DNA from: Eustoma russellianum
Lineage: Eukaryota > Streptophyta > Magnoliopsida > Gentianales > Gentianaceae
Assembly (NCBI GenBank): GCA_036186865.1
Contig: AP025048.1
Coordinates: forward strand, 27,966,743 to 28,030,742
Reading direction: 5' to 3'
Length of the DNA: 64,000 nt
Shown here: one piece after another, positions 21,352-32,816 of the stretch
Position numbering within the stretch: the first letter of the stretch is position 1
How the letters are laid out: each line of letters starts with the position of its first letter
Position numbers and translations under genes: made by a program
Notes under the pieces: model-generated
Database searches by the model: none
What the model was told of the DNA's origin: nothing
Seen by the model: only the letters and a program-made list of their open reading frames with translations

Positions 21352-22709
21352 ATTCACATGAAATTAAGTAAAGAAGACAAGAAAAGGAAAAATAACACAA
21401 AGACAAAAGAGATTTCGTTACGTTAGTGATCAAACGCAAAATAGTTTTTAGGGTGTTTGGCCCCACTTTTATCCCTCACAATTGTGAATTTCTTGGCCAA
21501 TCTTGAGCTAGATACAGTCCAAAGCAAGTAATCCGAGTGGTGAACACAATTTCAAGATGCAAACACCCTTTCTTGGTCGTCAAATCAAAAAAATTCAGCA
21601 CTTCCAAAAGTAACGATTTCAAGACACAAAATAAGACAACATTCACACTTAACCACTAAGATTCAATGAAAAGAGACCTAAAATTATGTCAAGGGCTGAG
21701 CCAAAGAAAGCTAAGAGGTTGCCATGGGTAATCTTTAGCAAACCCTAGCCTTATGCAAATCAATTACAAAGTTGTCGATTTTATTACAACTATCAAGTAT
21801 CCAAAAAATAAACAATGAATTATGTAGGGGGCTAAGATATGGATGTCTCGATTTTGGTGGTATGATGATAAACTTGATATGTAACAATATATATCAACAA
21901 CTTAAGGCTTTTGTCAAACAGTTTGTACCAACTGTGTCTTTTTTTGAAGTCTCGGATTCTGCCTCTGTATGGTGCTGTCCGAGCTATTTTTTTGTCTTTT
22001 CTACAAAGAGAAAATGAGTGTATCTCAGCTGTGTGTATTTGATTTAGGTTTTTTGTTGGCCTTCCTTTTGAGTCAAGACAAAGAAAACGGTACCTTAGGC
22101 TGTTTTGGTGCAATTCGGCCAAGCAGTTTTTTGTCTCCAAGATTAAACATTTTGTGGGTAGTTGTGGCTTGAAGATGATTCCTTTGAAGGTGATGGATCA
22201 TCCATGTATAGTGTGATGTATGTTCAGCCTTGGATACAAGAGAATTGCAACAAAAAAACTAAGCAAACAATGCAACCAATATCACACAAGTCTAAGATCA
22301 ACTAAAAGCTTCGTTAGCAACAAGATTTACGTGTGACATAAGGAAGGTATTTGGCTATGGTTGTATTTTATGTAAAAGCGGAGACTTTAATCCCTAAATA
22401 TCATAAAAATCCTAAGTTACGTGTGCAAGATTGATGCTTTGGTGCAAGAATGATAGAAGCAAGGCAAAAGGTGCAATCTTTGATACAAAGGCCTCAATTT
22501 TGCTCTGTTTCTCAAAAAAGAACACTTTTTTTCTTCTAACCTTTTTTTATATATATAATCAGATATGGGGTGACAATATGTGGAGGAGAACAAGAAAAAG
22601 ACAAGGGGTAGAAGGCAAGAGGGGTGAACCGTAGGGGTGGTGCTGCGGTTCAAGAAATGGAAGACAACACAAAAAGAGAGAGATATGTGAGTTAAAAAGA
22701 AGAGCCTTC
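21352..22709 (-). other. element G leader between primer site and gag
   Basis: About 1.36 kb of non-coding sequence between the primer site (22710-22721) and the gag start. No conserved domain. Long 5' leaders are known in several plant gypsy lineages. Open frames on either strand (21772-22017, 22417-22888) show no family features. Confidence 0.5.
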
Positions 22710-22721
22710 GCTCTGATACCA
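22710..22721 (-). promoter_or_regulatory. primer-binding site of element G (tRNA-iMet)
   Basis: The minus strand reads TGGTATCAGAGC followed by GAAGG. Three bases upstream is an LTR end ...CACATATCA, fitting the TG...CA rule. It agrees with the minus orientation of the G gag. Confidence 0.8.
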
Positions 22722-22724
22722 AAT

Positions 22725-24014
22725 TGATATGTGTTTGAGATACGTATGTACATGTGTAGGACCCTTCCTTCAACTCTGCCAAGCCCTCTAAGGTTGGTCA
22801 AGGTTGAACAATGGCGCAAGGCACCATCTTTCTCCTCAATGGCGTTTAATACATTGGTGCTGAGAAATTCAGCCATCCAATCTACCAAGTCGTTCCTTTC
22901 CGTAGATTGTGACTACCAACAAGGGTTTCTCAAACCTTCCAAATATGAAACCAAAAAAACACAAAAATTCCCAAGGGGAAGAAAGGCTCAAAGTGGCCGA
23001 AAGTGTTTTTCTCAATTCTGAAATTTCTATAAACTGGTTACAAGCTGCCGCCCCTATGCATTTTATGGCCAATACTTTGTTAATTTTAAATGCTAATAAA
23101 TCAATCAAGATAATCAACATATCCCCTATCAATCTAAATTAAGTGTAACTAGGAAAATAAATCAAGACTAATCAATAAAAGAGTGACAATCAAATCCCTA
23201 AAATTTTGAACTGGAATAAACCCTGTCGGTTTTAGACTTCTACATGCTTATACCCGCCGAATTAGGGTTTAGACTCCTCAGAGAATTTATATATCATGAG
23301 ATGCCCTTGAATTTGGGCTATTGAATCACCTCATTTGGACTCTTCTTTGCAGAGATATTTTCTTCTAAAAATCAGGTACCAATCCAGCAGGCTCCAGTAC
23401 TTTCCATACTTGGACTCCAATTGTCAAGCTGACTTTGGACCATCTTGTAGCCCGAATTAGGAAAAGTGTAAAACATGAAAGTCGTCCCAAATTGAGTATT
23501 CTAACACCTCCAAGTGTTTTGAACCCATTTGACCTATCCTCCGACCTATACGTCTAAAAAACCGAAGGGATGTCCTGACTGTCCTCCTAAACTGTAGGGA
23601 TTCCCCAAGCCACTTTCTTTATCTAGTCTTGGCATCTATGAATACACTCAAAAACGACCATTAGTACATCATATTAATAGATCATATATGCTACCCTAGA
23701 CCTAAACAAAGGTAAAACAAATGACTAGACTCGATACTATGACGCGCATACATGAAATGACCATCCTGCCCTCCCACCAACCCTTACATCTTATAATATG
23801 CATTAAACTCAAAGATAATCAAATCATAGCCTCAATGATGAGCACCCAACACTTCCCACCATGTGTTTTCATCCCTTGCACATGCCTTTTTAAGAAAGAC
23901 CCGGTGTCAAACCCTAGTTGTCTCGCTTGGCTTCTTGTTAAGGGACTCGTATGTGTCTTATTGAAGGGTCCTTGTGCAAGTTCATCATGAGGGGGCTCTT
24001 GAGCCTCATCAAGT
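22725..24014 (-). repeat. element G 5' LTR (outer end uncertain)
   Basis: Begins with TGATATGTG next to the primer site. I place the outer limit where copia pol sequence of element E begins, because I could not find the matching LTR on the other side of G; the G element is truncated after protease. A TATA-like box lies at 23285-23293. No gene is seen within it. Confidence 0.45.
23285..23293 (-). promoter_or_regulatory. possible TATA box of element G LTR
   Basis: The minus strand reads GATATATAAATTC, about 560 bases upstream of the LTR/primer-site boundary. The position is reasonable for an LTR promoter, but nothing else supports it. Confidence 0.35.
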
Positions 24015-24857
24015 GAGTTACTTCTTAGGACTTCAAATTAAGCAAACTCCATGTGGAATTCACATAAGCCAAATCAAGTATATAAATGATATGATGAAAA
24101 AGTTTGGGTTCGAAGACTTAAACCCTCAACTACCCCCATGAGCATAAGCACTAGATTAGAAAAGGATGAAAATTGAAAACCTTTTGATGATGTCACATAT
24201 AGATCAATGATAGGATCTTTATTATATTTAACTAACCCGATATCATGTTTACTATATGAATATGCGCTAGGTTTCAATCTTTCCCAAAAGTATCACATTA
24301 TAATGCTGTAAAGAAGATCTTTAGATATATAAAGCGTACACCTCACTTAGAACTTTGTTATGATAGAAATTACAAACTTAACCTTCATGCATATAGTGAT
24401 GCTGATTATGGTGGTTGTAAAGTAGATAGAAAATCCACTAGCTGTACGTGTCGATTCATAGGAACTAACCTAATATCGTGGTTTTCCAGAAAGCAAGCTA
24501 GTGTAGCTCTTTCTACCACCGAATGCGAGTATATGCCCTTAAGCTTATGTTGTACTCAACTTTTATGGTTAAAACAACAATTCAGTGATTTTAGCATTAT
24601 AGTAAGTCAAATTCCAATTTATTGCCATAGCACTAATGTGATCAATCTTTTTCGGAATTTAATACTCACTCTAAAGCTAAACACATAGAAGTCTCTATCA
24701 TTTCCTCCATGACCACGTAAACAATAGGGATATCATTATAGATCATGCAAGAACTGATAATCAGGTTGCTGACGTCTTTACCAAATCCATTAGTCAAGCC
24801 ACATTAGAAGCTTTACGAGACAAGTTAGGAATGGTTTCCTATGACACCATAGCATGA
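24015..24857 (+). pseudogene. element E: SIRE-like copia RT end and RNase H, broken
   Basis: Plus-strand copy of the pol C-terminus, closely related to element C (42740-43625) and D. It starts abruptly at YFLGLQIKQT, runs through IHISQIKYINDMMKKFGFEDL, STTPMSISTRLEKDEN, then RNase H with HAYSDADYGGCKVDRKSTS, LISWFSRKQASVALSTTE and IPIYCHSTNVINL, and ends with VADVFTKSISQATLEALRDK and a stop at 24855-24857. A GGA-type codon has become TGA after KDEN, and at least two frameshifts follow. Everything upstream (gag, protease, integrase, most of RT) is missing: a 5' truncated LTR element or a deletion product. Confidence 0.85.
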
Positions 24858-25144
24858 TTTGCAAAATAAAGGAGGAAAAAGAGAAATCATGATTTAACTA
24901 TGTGTGGTTGTCTATAAGTGGTTCGAAGTATAGGTTAACGGGGGGCCACAAATGGGGGAGTCACAAGTAGTGAACAAGAGAACAGGTTAAGGGGGAGAGT
25001 TCCAAAAATGATAAAGAACATAGGTTGGGAAATATGACTTAAGATGATGAAGAGCATAGATTGGGAAATATGACTTAAATAAGTAATAAGCTTCAAAGTA
25101 AAATAATGAAAGATTATTTTGAAAGAAATTCAAAAGGAGGAGAA
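24858..25144 (+). other. element E 3' non-coding end and polypurine tract
   Basis: Non-coding sequence rich in GGGGGA/GGAGAG words, as after the pol of element C. It ends in the polypurine tract AAAAGGAGGAGAA (25132-25144) directly before the LTR start TGTTGAGAATGG. No envelope-like frame is present. Confidence 0.75.
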
Positions 25145-27623
25145 TGTTGAGAATGGTTTGAATAATTTTCAAAAACGTGATTTTATATGTTATATAAATG
25201 TCAAAAAGTTGACACAAATGACAAAAGATGACGTCGATCTCTCAGGTTAAGACACATCGACCGATCGATGTGTATATCATCTCCCACATCAATCGATCAA
25301 TGTTGGACAGAATAGAACCAGAACCTTATTGTGAGACATCGATCTCTCAGCCTGAGACACATCGATCAATTGATGTACATCATCCCCTACATCGATCGAT
25401 CGATGTTAGACATAATTAAAAACAGAATCTCACTGTGAGACATCCATCTCTCAACTAGAAGGACACCATCGATCGATGTCAACGTATTTTTGAAAAATTT
25501 CCTCAACATATGACAAAATAATAATCTTTATTGGTATAAATATGATCTTAACATTCCATACATATTTATCATGATTTTATTGCTTAAAATTGATAGTATG
25601 CATGTGTTTTATAACTAATGTGCCGTGGAAGTTTGTATGATTTACCAAAAGAGCAAAAGTGGCCTTTTGAGCTTTTGTAGGTACGTGGCACAAGAAATTC
25701 ATAGAAGGACCAATATGTGACACATATATTATTATTATTATTACAAAGGCATTTTCATGATTATATCTGGAGGACAAAGATATTCTTGCAGTATTCTATC
25801 TTTAGCGGTATTTTTGTCATTTCAAGCACATTATTATCATCATTATGGAGTTATTATATGGTATTATTGATGATTATCTTGTGGTCATATATCTACTTAT
25901 TCAAGGTTAAAGACATTATCTATATCATCTAAATATGTAACAGTTTTCATGTCACGTCTATTTATTATCTTGGGTATTCTTAAATATTATTATAGGGTCT
26001 TCTTATCTACAGCGTTGTAGAGATTTAAAGGCATTCTTGGAACAAAAATGTACCACAAATTACAAAGAGAAAAATGTGGGAATTTTGAACCATTTGTTGA
26101 CCAAGTCAAGTAAACTACTATCCACTTAATTCTCTTCATTGAATCCGATTTCCTACACATATTCACATATGGAAAATGGTCTTTAATATGTCTTAATGGT
26201 GCTTCGATCATATTTTGACTTATATACAAGACTATGCCATATGAACCAACCAAAACACAACAAAAATTACTTGGTGGCAACAAGTTGCCAACATGGCAAC
26301 CAAAGGAGGGTAACCGTCAATAGTCTGATAAAGGATCCATTTGAATTCAAAAAATCTCAGCTCTCACATGTCCTATGTTGGTGCAAGAGGTTGAGCTAAA
26401 GTTGGAGAGAATATGTCATTCTATCCTCTTGATATTATCTCCATTTCTTCATCAAAAATTTCAAGTCATCGGGCAGAAAATTTTCGGCCAAAATGAGTGG
26501 CACAGGTAGACAAATCATGTTGCTTGAAGATGCTAAGTGTGCAAGGTGCTTAGGTGGTCATCCAGCGAAATGAAGACACACAAGCCTTGATGATGTTGAA
26601 GGTGACAAAGTGGCACTCTTATCTTCAAAGGGGTGCCTCATACTCTAAATAGGAGCATAAGTGAAGAGAAAAAGACACATAACACCTCTTCTGTTATGAT
26701 CGTAAGATTCATTAGCCATTGTTATAAGGCTAACTCAATAGGTGGTTGAGGTGTTGATATATTGAAAATTGTATGGAGGTGTTGAACCAAGTCTTGATTA
26801 GGGTTTGTGTATAACCCTAGGTCAAGCGAGATGTTCTTTGCATATGTGATCATTCATAGAGAAAAATCAAGGAGGGGCGTTCTTTGGAACTGGAGTAGGT
26901 CATATTGACCGAACCAGGATATATTCTCGGTGTCTTTGTCTTTTTACTTTTCTACCCATTTTTCATTGTTTCTGCACTCCATTTTACACGGCTATTTAAA
27001 ATAGAAAAACGTTTTCAAAATTGTTGATTTTTGGTGGTCATATACTTCAGACTGTTAGCTTTCATTTACAACAAGAATCATTGGATTTGAGCAAAGGAAA
27101 GTTAGACTTTCTGTCTTGGAAAGATTATGCTCTATTTTGGCAACAGTTTGACTAGTTCTAAAGAAACGTGCACTTTCATTTTGTTAAGCACAATTTCTGG
27201 TCATGACCTTTTGGAAAGGTAAACTAGACATTCTAAGCAGTAGATTGACACAAGAACCAACCATTTTGTCTTAGTATATAAAAAGTTAGTCTTTCAAAGT
27301 TTGCTAACTTTCTGTCCAAAACAATTCAGGCTGACCATCTGAAGTTTTACACTGTTTGAAGGGCCAAATGCTTTTCGTTTTAGCCTATTTTTGGATAGAG
27401 TGAATTTAATTTTTTGAAGTTTATTTCTGCAAAGTTTTGTAGTTTTTGGAGTTGTGTACTTAGAGTTACAATATTTTCAGAAACGGGCACATCTGCAAAT
27501 TTTCATAATCTGTTTTGAGGGAAATTTTTAAATTGTTTAAAATAATGTAATTTTTGCTAACCACTATTCACCCCTCCCCCCTCCTCATTTAGTGGTGTCT
27601 TTTGTAGGTATTACGGTCCAACA
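25145..27623 (+). repeat. element E 3' LTR (2479 bp)
   Basis: Starts TGTTGAGAATGGTTTGAATA, ends ACGGTCCAACA. Same architecture as the LTRs of C: the CGATCG array near the start, a stretch with AGGGTTTGTGTATAACCC and GAGTAGGTCATATTGACCGA words, and a degenerate TATA region (TCTAAATAGGAGC near 26645). It is clearly older and more diverged than the LTRs of C. The next bases (27624 on) are outside the element; without the 5' side no target duplication can be checked. Confidence 0.85.
25230..25480. repeat. CGATCG array in element E LTR
   Basis: Three units of about 105 bp: a GAYGTCGATCTCTCAG or GACATCGATCTCTCAG box, a CACATCGATCAATTGATGT-type palindrome, a CATCCCCTACATCGATCG box, and an AGAACCAGAACCTTATTGTG spacer. 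Homologous to the arrays in C and, at the level of boxes, to those in B. Confidence 0.85.
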
Positions 27624-30600
27624 GTTCGGTGTTAAGTTTGTTGTGGTAAACAGTGAGTTTCAAGGAGGAGACCGAACTCAAAACTGAACTCAACGTTGAG
27701 TTTGGTGTATGAGACAGAACGTCATGTCTCTGAGTTTGGTGCCCTCAAATATAGACGTTACAACATGATTTTCACACTAAAAAAGATTGTATCTCTGTCT
27801 CATTTGCCTCAAATTGAATGCTCATTATCTCCAATGTTTCTAATGCTATTTGGAGTACTTTTACATGTCCTATAAGCATCTAGGTGGCAAATCTTCAACC
27901 AATATTAGGAAAAGAGTAATTGGAGAAATTTTGAATGATGAATTAGCAATTAATGAAGCAAGAGAGCGGGTCAAGGCTGTAAAAACAAAATTGAAGGGAT
28001 TTATATATACAAGAGGCATTGAAGAAGGATAGAAACACTTTCACCTAGTTCAAGCTCAAACTCTCTCTTCATCTTCAACGTTCTCAAGAGCAAAAGTGTT
28101 TAAAGTTCATCTATCTTTTATTGCTTGTATTTATTGTTCTATTAAAAGAGACTTGAAGTGTAACACAAGAGGATCTAAACATATTTGATATCTTGCTTAT
28201 GATTTAGACTTGATTTTTAAGTATAACTCCACTTCGTCATCCAAAAATTATTTGGTGAAACTCAAAATTAGAACTTTGTTCAAGTTGTGAAAAGACAAGT
28301 ATAAAAGTTTTAAAGCTCTTGCTTGTAGTTGTTGTAGAAGTACTTGTTGTAGCAATTGTTGTAGTAGGAGCTTATGAACTTTTTTGGGCAACTTATATAG
28401 TTGATGAAAACCCAGTTTAGAAACAAAGTGGTAGTAGATAGAATCAATTAGATTCGAACTACTATAAATTGTGTCTCCATTCACTATTTTTTCATCTCAT
28501 TTCTTAGTTTGATCATCATTTGAGTTTGAGTAAGCTAAACTAAAAGAAAACTGAAAAAATTGTGTAATTCTCTATTCACTCTTCCTTTCTAGAGTGTTAT
28601 TCACGAACATGACAAAACTGGTGCGTGACTATTGTGTTAACAAGTTACGTGATCATAAATAAACCTGTCAGAATGAAACACAGAATCAATCACATGAGTA
28701 CAAGACAGAGCATAGCAAGCAACTAGTCTCCCTTTCTCCTTTTATCCTTTCTCTCCTCTTTTTGGCAAAATCCAAATGGTAAATAAAACTTAGATCCTCC
28801 CTCTAAATGCTATCTTAGCACAAAACAAGATGCAACACATGCATATGGATACAGATCATACAGCTCACAAATCATGCATCATATAATCTCTCTCCCTGAA
28901 TTGTATCGTGTATAGTTGATTAAAACTCCACAAAATTTTGTTCTACGTACGAGGAAAAACAATCTTGCAAACTGACACAGTACAAAACACAAGACTAATA
29001 CAGAACACAACAGTTCAACACACAGAAGCATATTGGTCCTGCACACAATTCTTTATGACAGAGTTATGTTGGATTTTAATTTACTAGACAGATCATCTAA
29101 ATCATGCAACGTCAAAAAACAAATCTCCGATTAAATTATGTCTCGTCAAAACCAAGAAAGCATGATTTATGAAATAATGCAAACTCCCCTTAAATTGCAT
29201 CCCATGTTTGATCAAACACTTTCCCTGTGTTACTTAAGTTGTGATCATAAAATGACACAAATGTTGTCACACAACAAGCAAACATGCAGAGAGGATAACC
29301 TATAGAAAATATAAGCATGCTGTAGAAGAGTATGCTCCGTAATCAAACAACATGCAGGCTCAGATGCAGACACAAAATTTTAGTGCTTACATACCATAAC
29401 CAAGCATCCAGTCTTCCCCCCAGTTTTAGCTCAAGAACATAGCAAATATAAACCAACAATGCAAAAATTTAACCTTCCACCAAAAGCCACCAGCTTTGCA
29501 TAAGATATACTGCCACAGGAGACAACACAATGCAACAGGAGGACAACGCAAAGCACTAAGAGGACAACCAAGAAGATGGCACATTACATGCAACATGATG
29601 TAACATGAATTATGCCAAAAAAGGACTTTACATGAACCACGATGTTCATGCAAGTGAGTTGTAAATGAACCCAGTTTATGGGCAAGTTCACAATCACCTT
29701 GTATCTCAACCAACCTCAAATCGTCATGCATTTCATTTTCAAGGGATCCTAAAATCATGCATCTCATGTGTATCATGACTCTACAATCACGCATATTTTG
29801 AATGTTGCATATCATGTATCATGCACATTTTCTCTCTATTTTTTTGCCACAGAATACGGAGTTAGGTACGTTCAGAACAATTACACCAATAACTTTGTTC
29901 TTAGTTTTGCGTAAATGTTACAACAGAAAGAGTCGAAAAAAAATAATACACAAAGTAGCAAAGAAAACACAGTCTGACGGCGCAACCAACCATGAAGTTA
30001 TGATGCATTCAAGTATGTTAGGCATGCCTTCTATCCATCTCAAATTAGACATGCTAATCAAGTGTTATCATGTCTTATATGAATTCATAAATGCTAACCA
30101 AATCAACGGATGCATAATCATGAATGTTAAGACAAGCCTAACCAAGCTAGCATACCAGTTCATGATAATCAAATTATATTGATCAATTCAAACTAAGGCA
30201 CGAGTTCTTCTCCAAGGTTAGCCCAACGTTTCACAAGTAAAACATCATTCTTTCTTTTTCTCACAAATGTATCTTGTCACAGTATTGGACACAAGTATCA
30301 ACACAGCAGACACACAAGATATCATGGCAGACAACTTTCTCAAAGTGCAAGGCATGATATTTTTGCTCACATATGTCGATTTGCGGCTCGCAAAAAGATA
30401 CTCAAAGACAAAGGAATGTGCAATCACGATATTCTCATTAAATGTTATAATTGATCGCTAATCACTCAGCCTAAAATCAATCAAACATAAAAGCCAGTTA
30501 AAGACTTTTGAAAAACGAATTTTGCACATGTTTAATCTGTCAGTCTTGATTCCAAAATCAAACTGACCAAGATTAGCCATAAAATAGATGCTCTAGCATT

Positions 30601-30717
30601 CTAAATATTTTACATAGCATTGAAGGTGTGCTGAACAAGATCTCAGATGGTTGACGCGCAGGTCACTTTGTAAAGGTTCTCTATCTCATATTTTACTGAA
30701 AAAAGAAATCTTTCCTC
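27624..30717. other. 3-kb stretch without a recognisable gene
   Basis: Flank between element E and element F. It holds a perfect 16-base palindrome AACTCAACGTTGAGTT (27687-27702) among repeated GAGTTTGGTG words, a 60-codon open frame at 27850-28032 (MEYFYMSYKHLGGKSS start, charged helix-like middle EARERVKAVKTKLK) that I do not recognise, a GTTGTA-rich run near 28320-28375, and AT-rich sequence to the F insertion site. A 129-codon minus frame at 29426-29815 is Cys/Leu/Met-rich without a domain. Possibly degraded transposon; I cannot assign it. Confidence 0.4.
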
Positions 30718-30722
30718 AAAAT
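30718..30722. repeat. target-site duplication of element F, left (AAAAT)
   Basis: AAAAT directly precedes the TGTTAAGTCAAC terminus of the left LTR and recurs at 49902-49906 after the right LTR. Confidence 0.85.
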
Positions 30723-30789
30723 TGTTAAGTCAACACGAAACTCAGATTCTATACAGATTAGAGAATGAAACTGACATTCTGTGCAGCAC

Positions 30790-31250
30790 AAGTATGAGCA
30801 GAGCAGAGCTCAGCACAGGGATGAGCTGAACTCAGTACATGGATGAGCAGAGCTCAGCACAAGAAGAGCTGAGCTCAACACAGGAAGAGCTGAGCTCAAC
30901 ATAGAAGAGCTCAGCATAGGGAAGAGGTCGCATAAGGAAGAGCTCAACACTGGGAAGAACTCAACACAGAGAAGAGCTCAACACAAAGAAGAGCTCAACA
31001 CAGGGAAGAGCTCAAACACAAAGAAGAGCTCAAACACTGGGAAGAGCTCAACACAGAGAAGAGCTCAACACAGGAAAGAGCTCAACACAGAGAAGAGCTC
31101 AACCACAGAGAAGAGCTCAACACAGGGAAGAGTTCAAACACAGAGAAGAGCTCAACACAGAGAAGAGCTCAAACACAGGGAAGAGCTCAACACAGAGAAG
31201 AGCTCAACACAGGGAAGAGCTCAACATAGAGAAGAGCTCAACATGCAAAC
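30790..31250. repeat. GAAGAGCTCAACACAG array in element F 3' LTR
   Basis: About 25 imperfect copies of a 16-17-base word GAAGAGCTCAACACAG, preceded by longer CAGAGCTCAGCACAGGGATG forms. Each copy carries the palindrome GAGCTC. The array is longer here than in the 5' LTR. Confidence 0.9.
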
Positions 31251-31525
31251 CGAGGCGAGTCCAGGACTATGTCCTTAAGTAGAATTGCTCCGGAATACTG
31301 TACCCAGCCAGAAATTGCAAATGTCTCCCTGGATACAACAGTTCCAATGAGTGGCACTACTACGTATGAACTCCACAAACCTGACAAATGTTCTGACTTC
31401 TTGGATTGGTGAAATGCAGCAGCAGTGTATGCAGTATGCAACAGTAGTTTATGCAGAATGCTCGTATGCAGCAGGAGAAAGGAAGAAACTTTTTTAGTGT
31501 GTCTCAGAAGCAGAGCACTGCCTCC

Positions 31526-31532
31526 ATTTATA
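31526..31532 (-). promoter_or_regulatory. TATA box in element F 3' LTR
   Basis: The minus strand reads CTTCTATAAATGGAGGCAG. The homologous site in the 5' LTR (49189-49195) reads AATAAAT, so the box survives in the 3' copy but is damaged in the copy that would drive the element. Confidence 0.55.
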
Positions 31533-32267
31533 GAAGGAAATCTTGGAGGTTACGGCAACTCATGACCGCACTGATCGGCCAGTAACCCCCACGATCATCA
31601 CACACCCCACGACCGTCTCTGATCGGCCAGTAAACCATGACTGGTAAGACTCAGTCAACTGAAACTATCAGCTTAATCCTAACGTTAGATCGCAGGATTA
31701 AATCATAACCATAAGATCATGTAACTTATTTTTTGAAAAAAATTAAAAGAAAAATTGTCCAAAAAGATAAGAACCGAACAGGCAAGCCACAAGCCACGAG
31801 CCCGAGGCCAAGCCCCAGCACGAGCCAAGCTGGCCGGACAGGCAGGTGATGGCGGCGGTGAGCGCACGCACGTGTGTGGCAGCCATCAACGTCTTCCCTC
31901 CGGTCAAAAATTCTCTTGCCCTTAGGGCACATCTAAAGTGCCTCTCCTAGCACTATATTTAGTGGCAATTTTCCTTCAATTGACCGATGTGCTATATTTG
32001 GAAAATAATGATGTGTTCAATTCTCATGAGGCCACATCATCATTTCTCCATTTTCATCCATTTTTAACTCCTATTTTGAGCATTAATTTCTCATTCACCT
32101 GGTATCGGAATTGAGTGATTCAAAAGTCTAAAATCATCTACTCATTACGTAGATAATTTAGGACTAATTAGTTTCTATTATTGATTAACAGACACTAGTC
32201 ATAATTAAGCTCAAAGTATGTTGCTCACCAACTTTAGACAAACCCATTTCCAAAATATCTTCCAAGA

Positions 32268-32816
32268 ATACCCCATATGAATGAAAATTAATGCAAATGC
32301 AGATGCAGACTCTAACGAGAAGTCAGACAAGAAAACGTTGCATTAGAAGAGGTAGCTTCTGGCTTTGAACCTTTTGTAGTGATGGACCATCGGATTCACT
32401 CGGCTAAGTAGTGACTTGATGTCTTGAACTAGTCAGCCTTTACTGTGAACCTAGACAACAATACTCTCACAATATTTCCTTTAACACCCTTTTGGTTCTC
32501 ATGGTTGTTGTTCGTTTTGGCCATGAACAACCTGGTTTCAGAAAATGTTTTAGAGAATTCTTGCCTCACAAAATTCTCATAGAAGCGGACCCACTTCACA
32601 CTTACATAGGTGATTCCTATCAGGAGCATTCTATCATACCCCACTTGATGTATCAAAATATAGGACATCATTAAAAGCTTTAGTTTACCCTAAATATTCT
32701 CGACAGACAGCACTTTTATGTAGCGGAATGAGTAAGTGCTAAACTGAACCTTCATAACTTAGTTGTCCTATTGAACCAAGATTCTGGGATCTCCAGTCGA
32801 CAAGGCTGGGTTACCA
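32268..32816 (-). other. element F sequence between pol and 3' LTR
   Basis: About 550 bases of non-coding sequence. The minus strand ends ATATGGGGTAT at the LTR border, a weak polypurine tract. No extra reading frame is recognisable. Confidence 0.6.

Larger units (their letters stand above)
30723..32267 (-). repeat. element F 3' LTR (1545 bp)
   Basis: Homologous over its length to 48500-49901. Starts TGTTAAGTCAACACGAAACTC and ends CTTCCAAGA where the other copy has CTTCCAACA, so one terminal base has mutated. It includes the GAGCTC array and a TATA box. Confidence 0.88.

Noticed and set aside
29426..29815. 129-codon minus-strand frame, Cys/Leu/Met-rich
   Set aside because: No recognisable family or start context, and it lies in AT-rich flank. 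Kept only as a note in the 27624-30717 entry.
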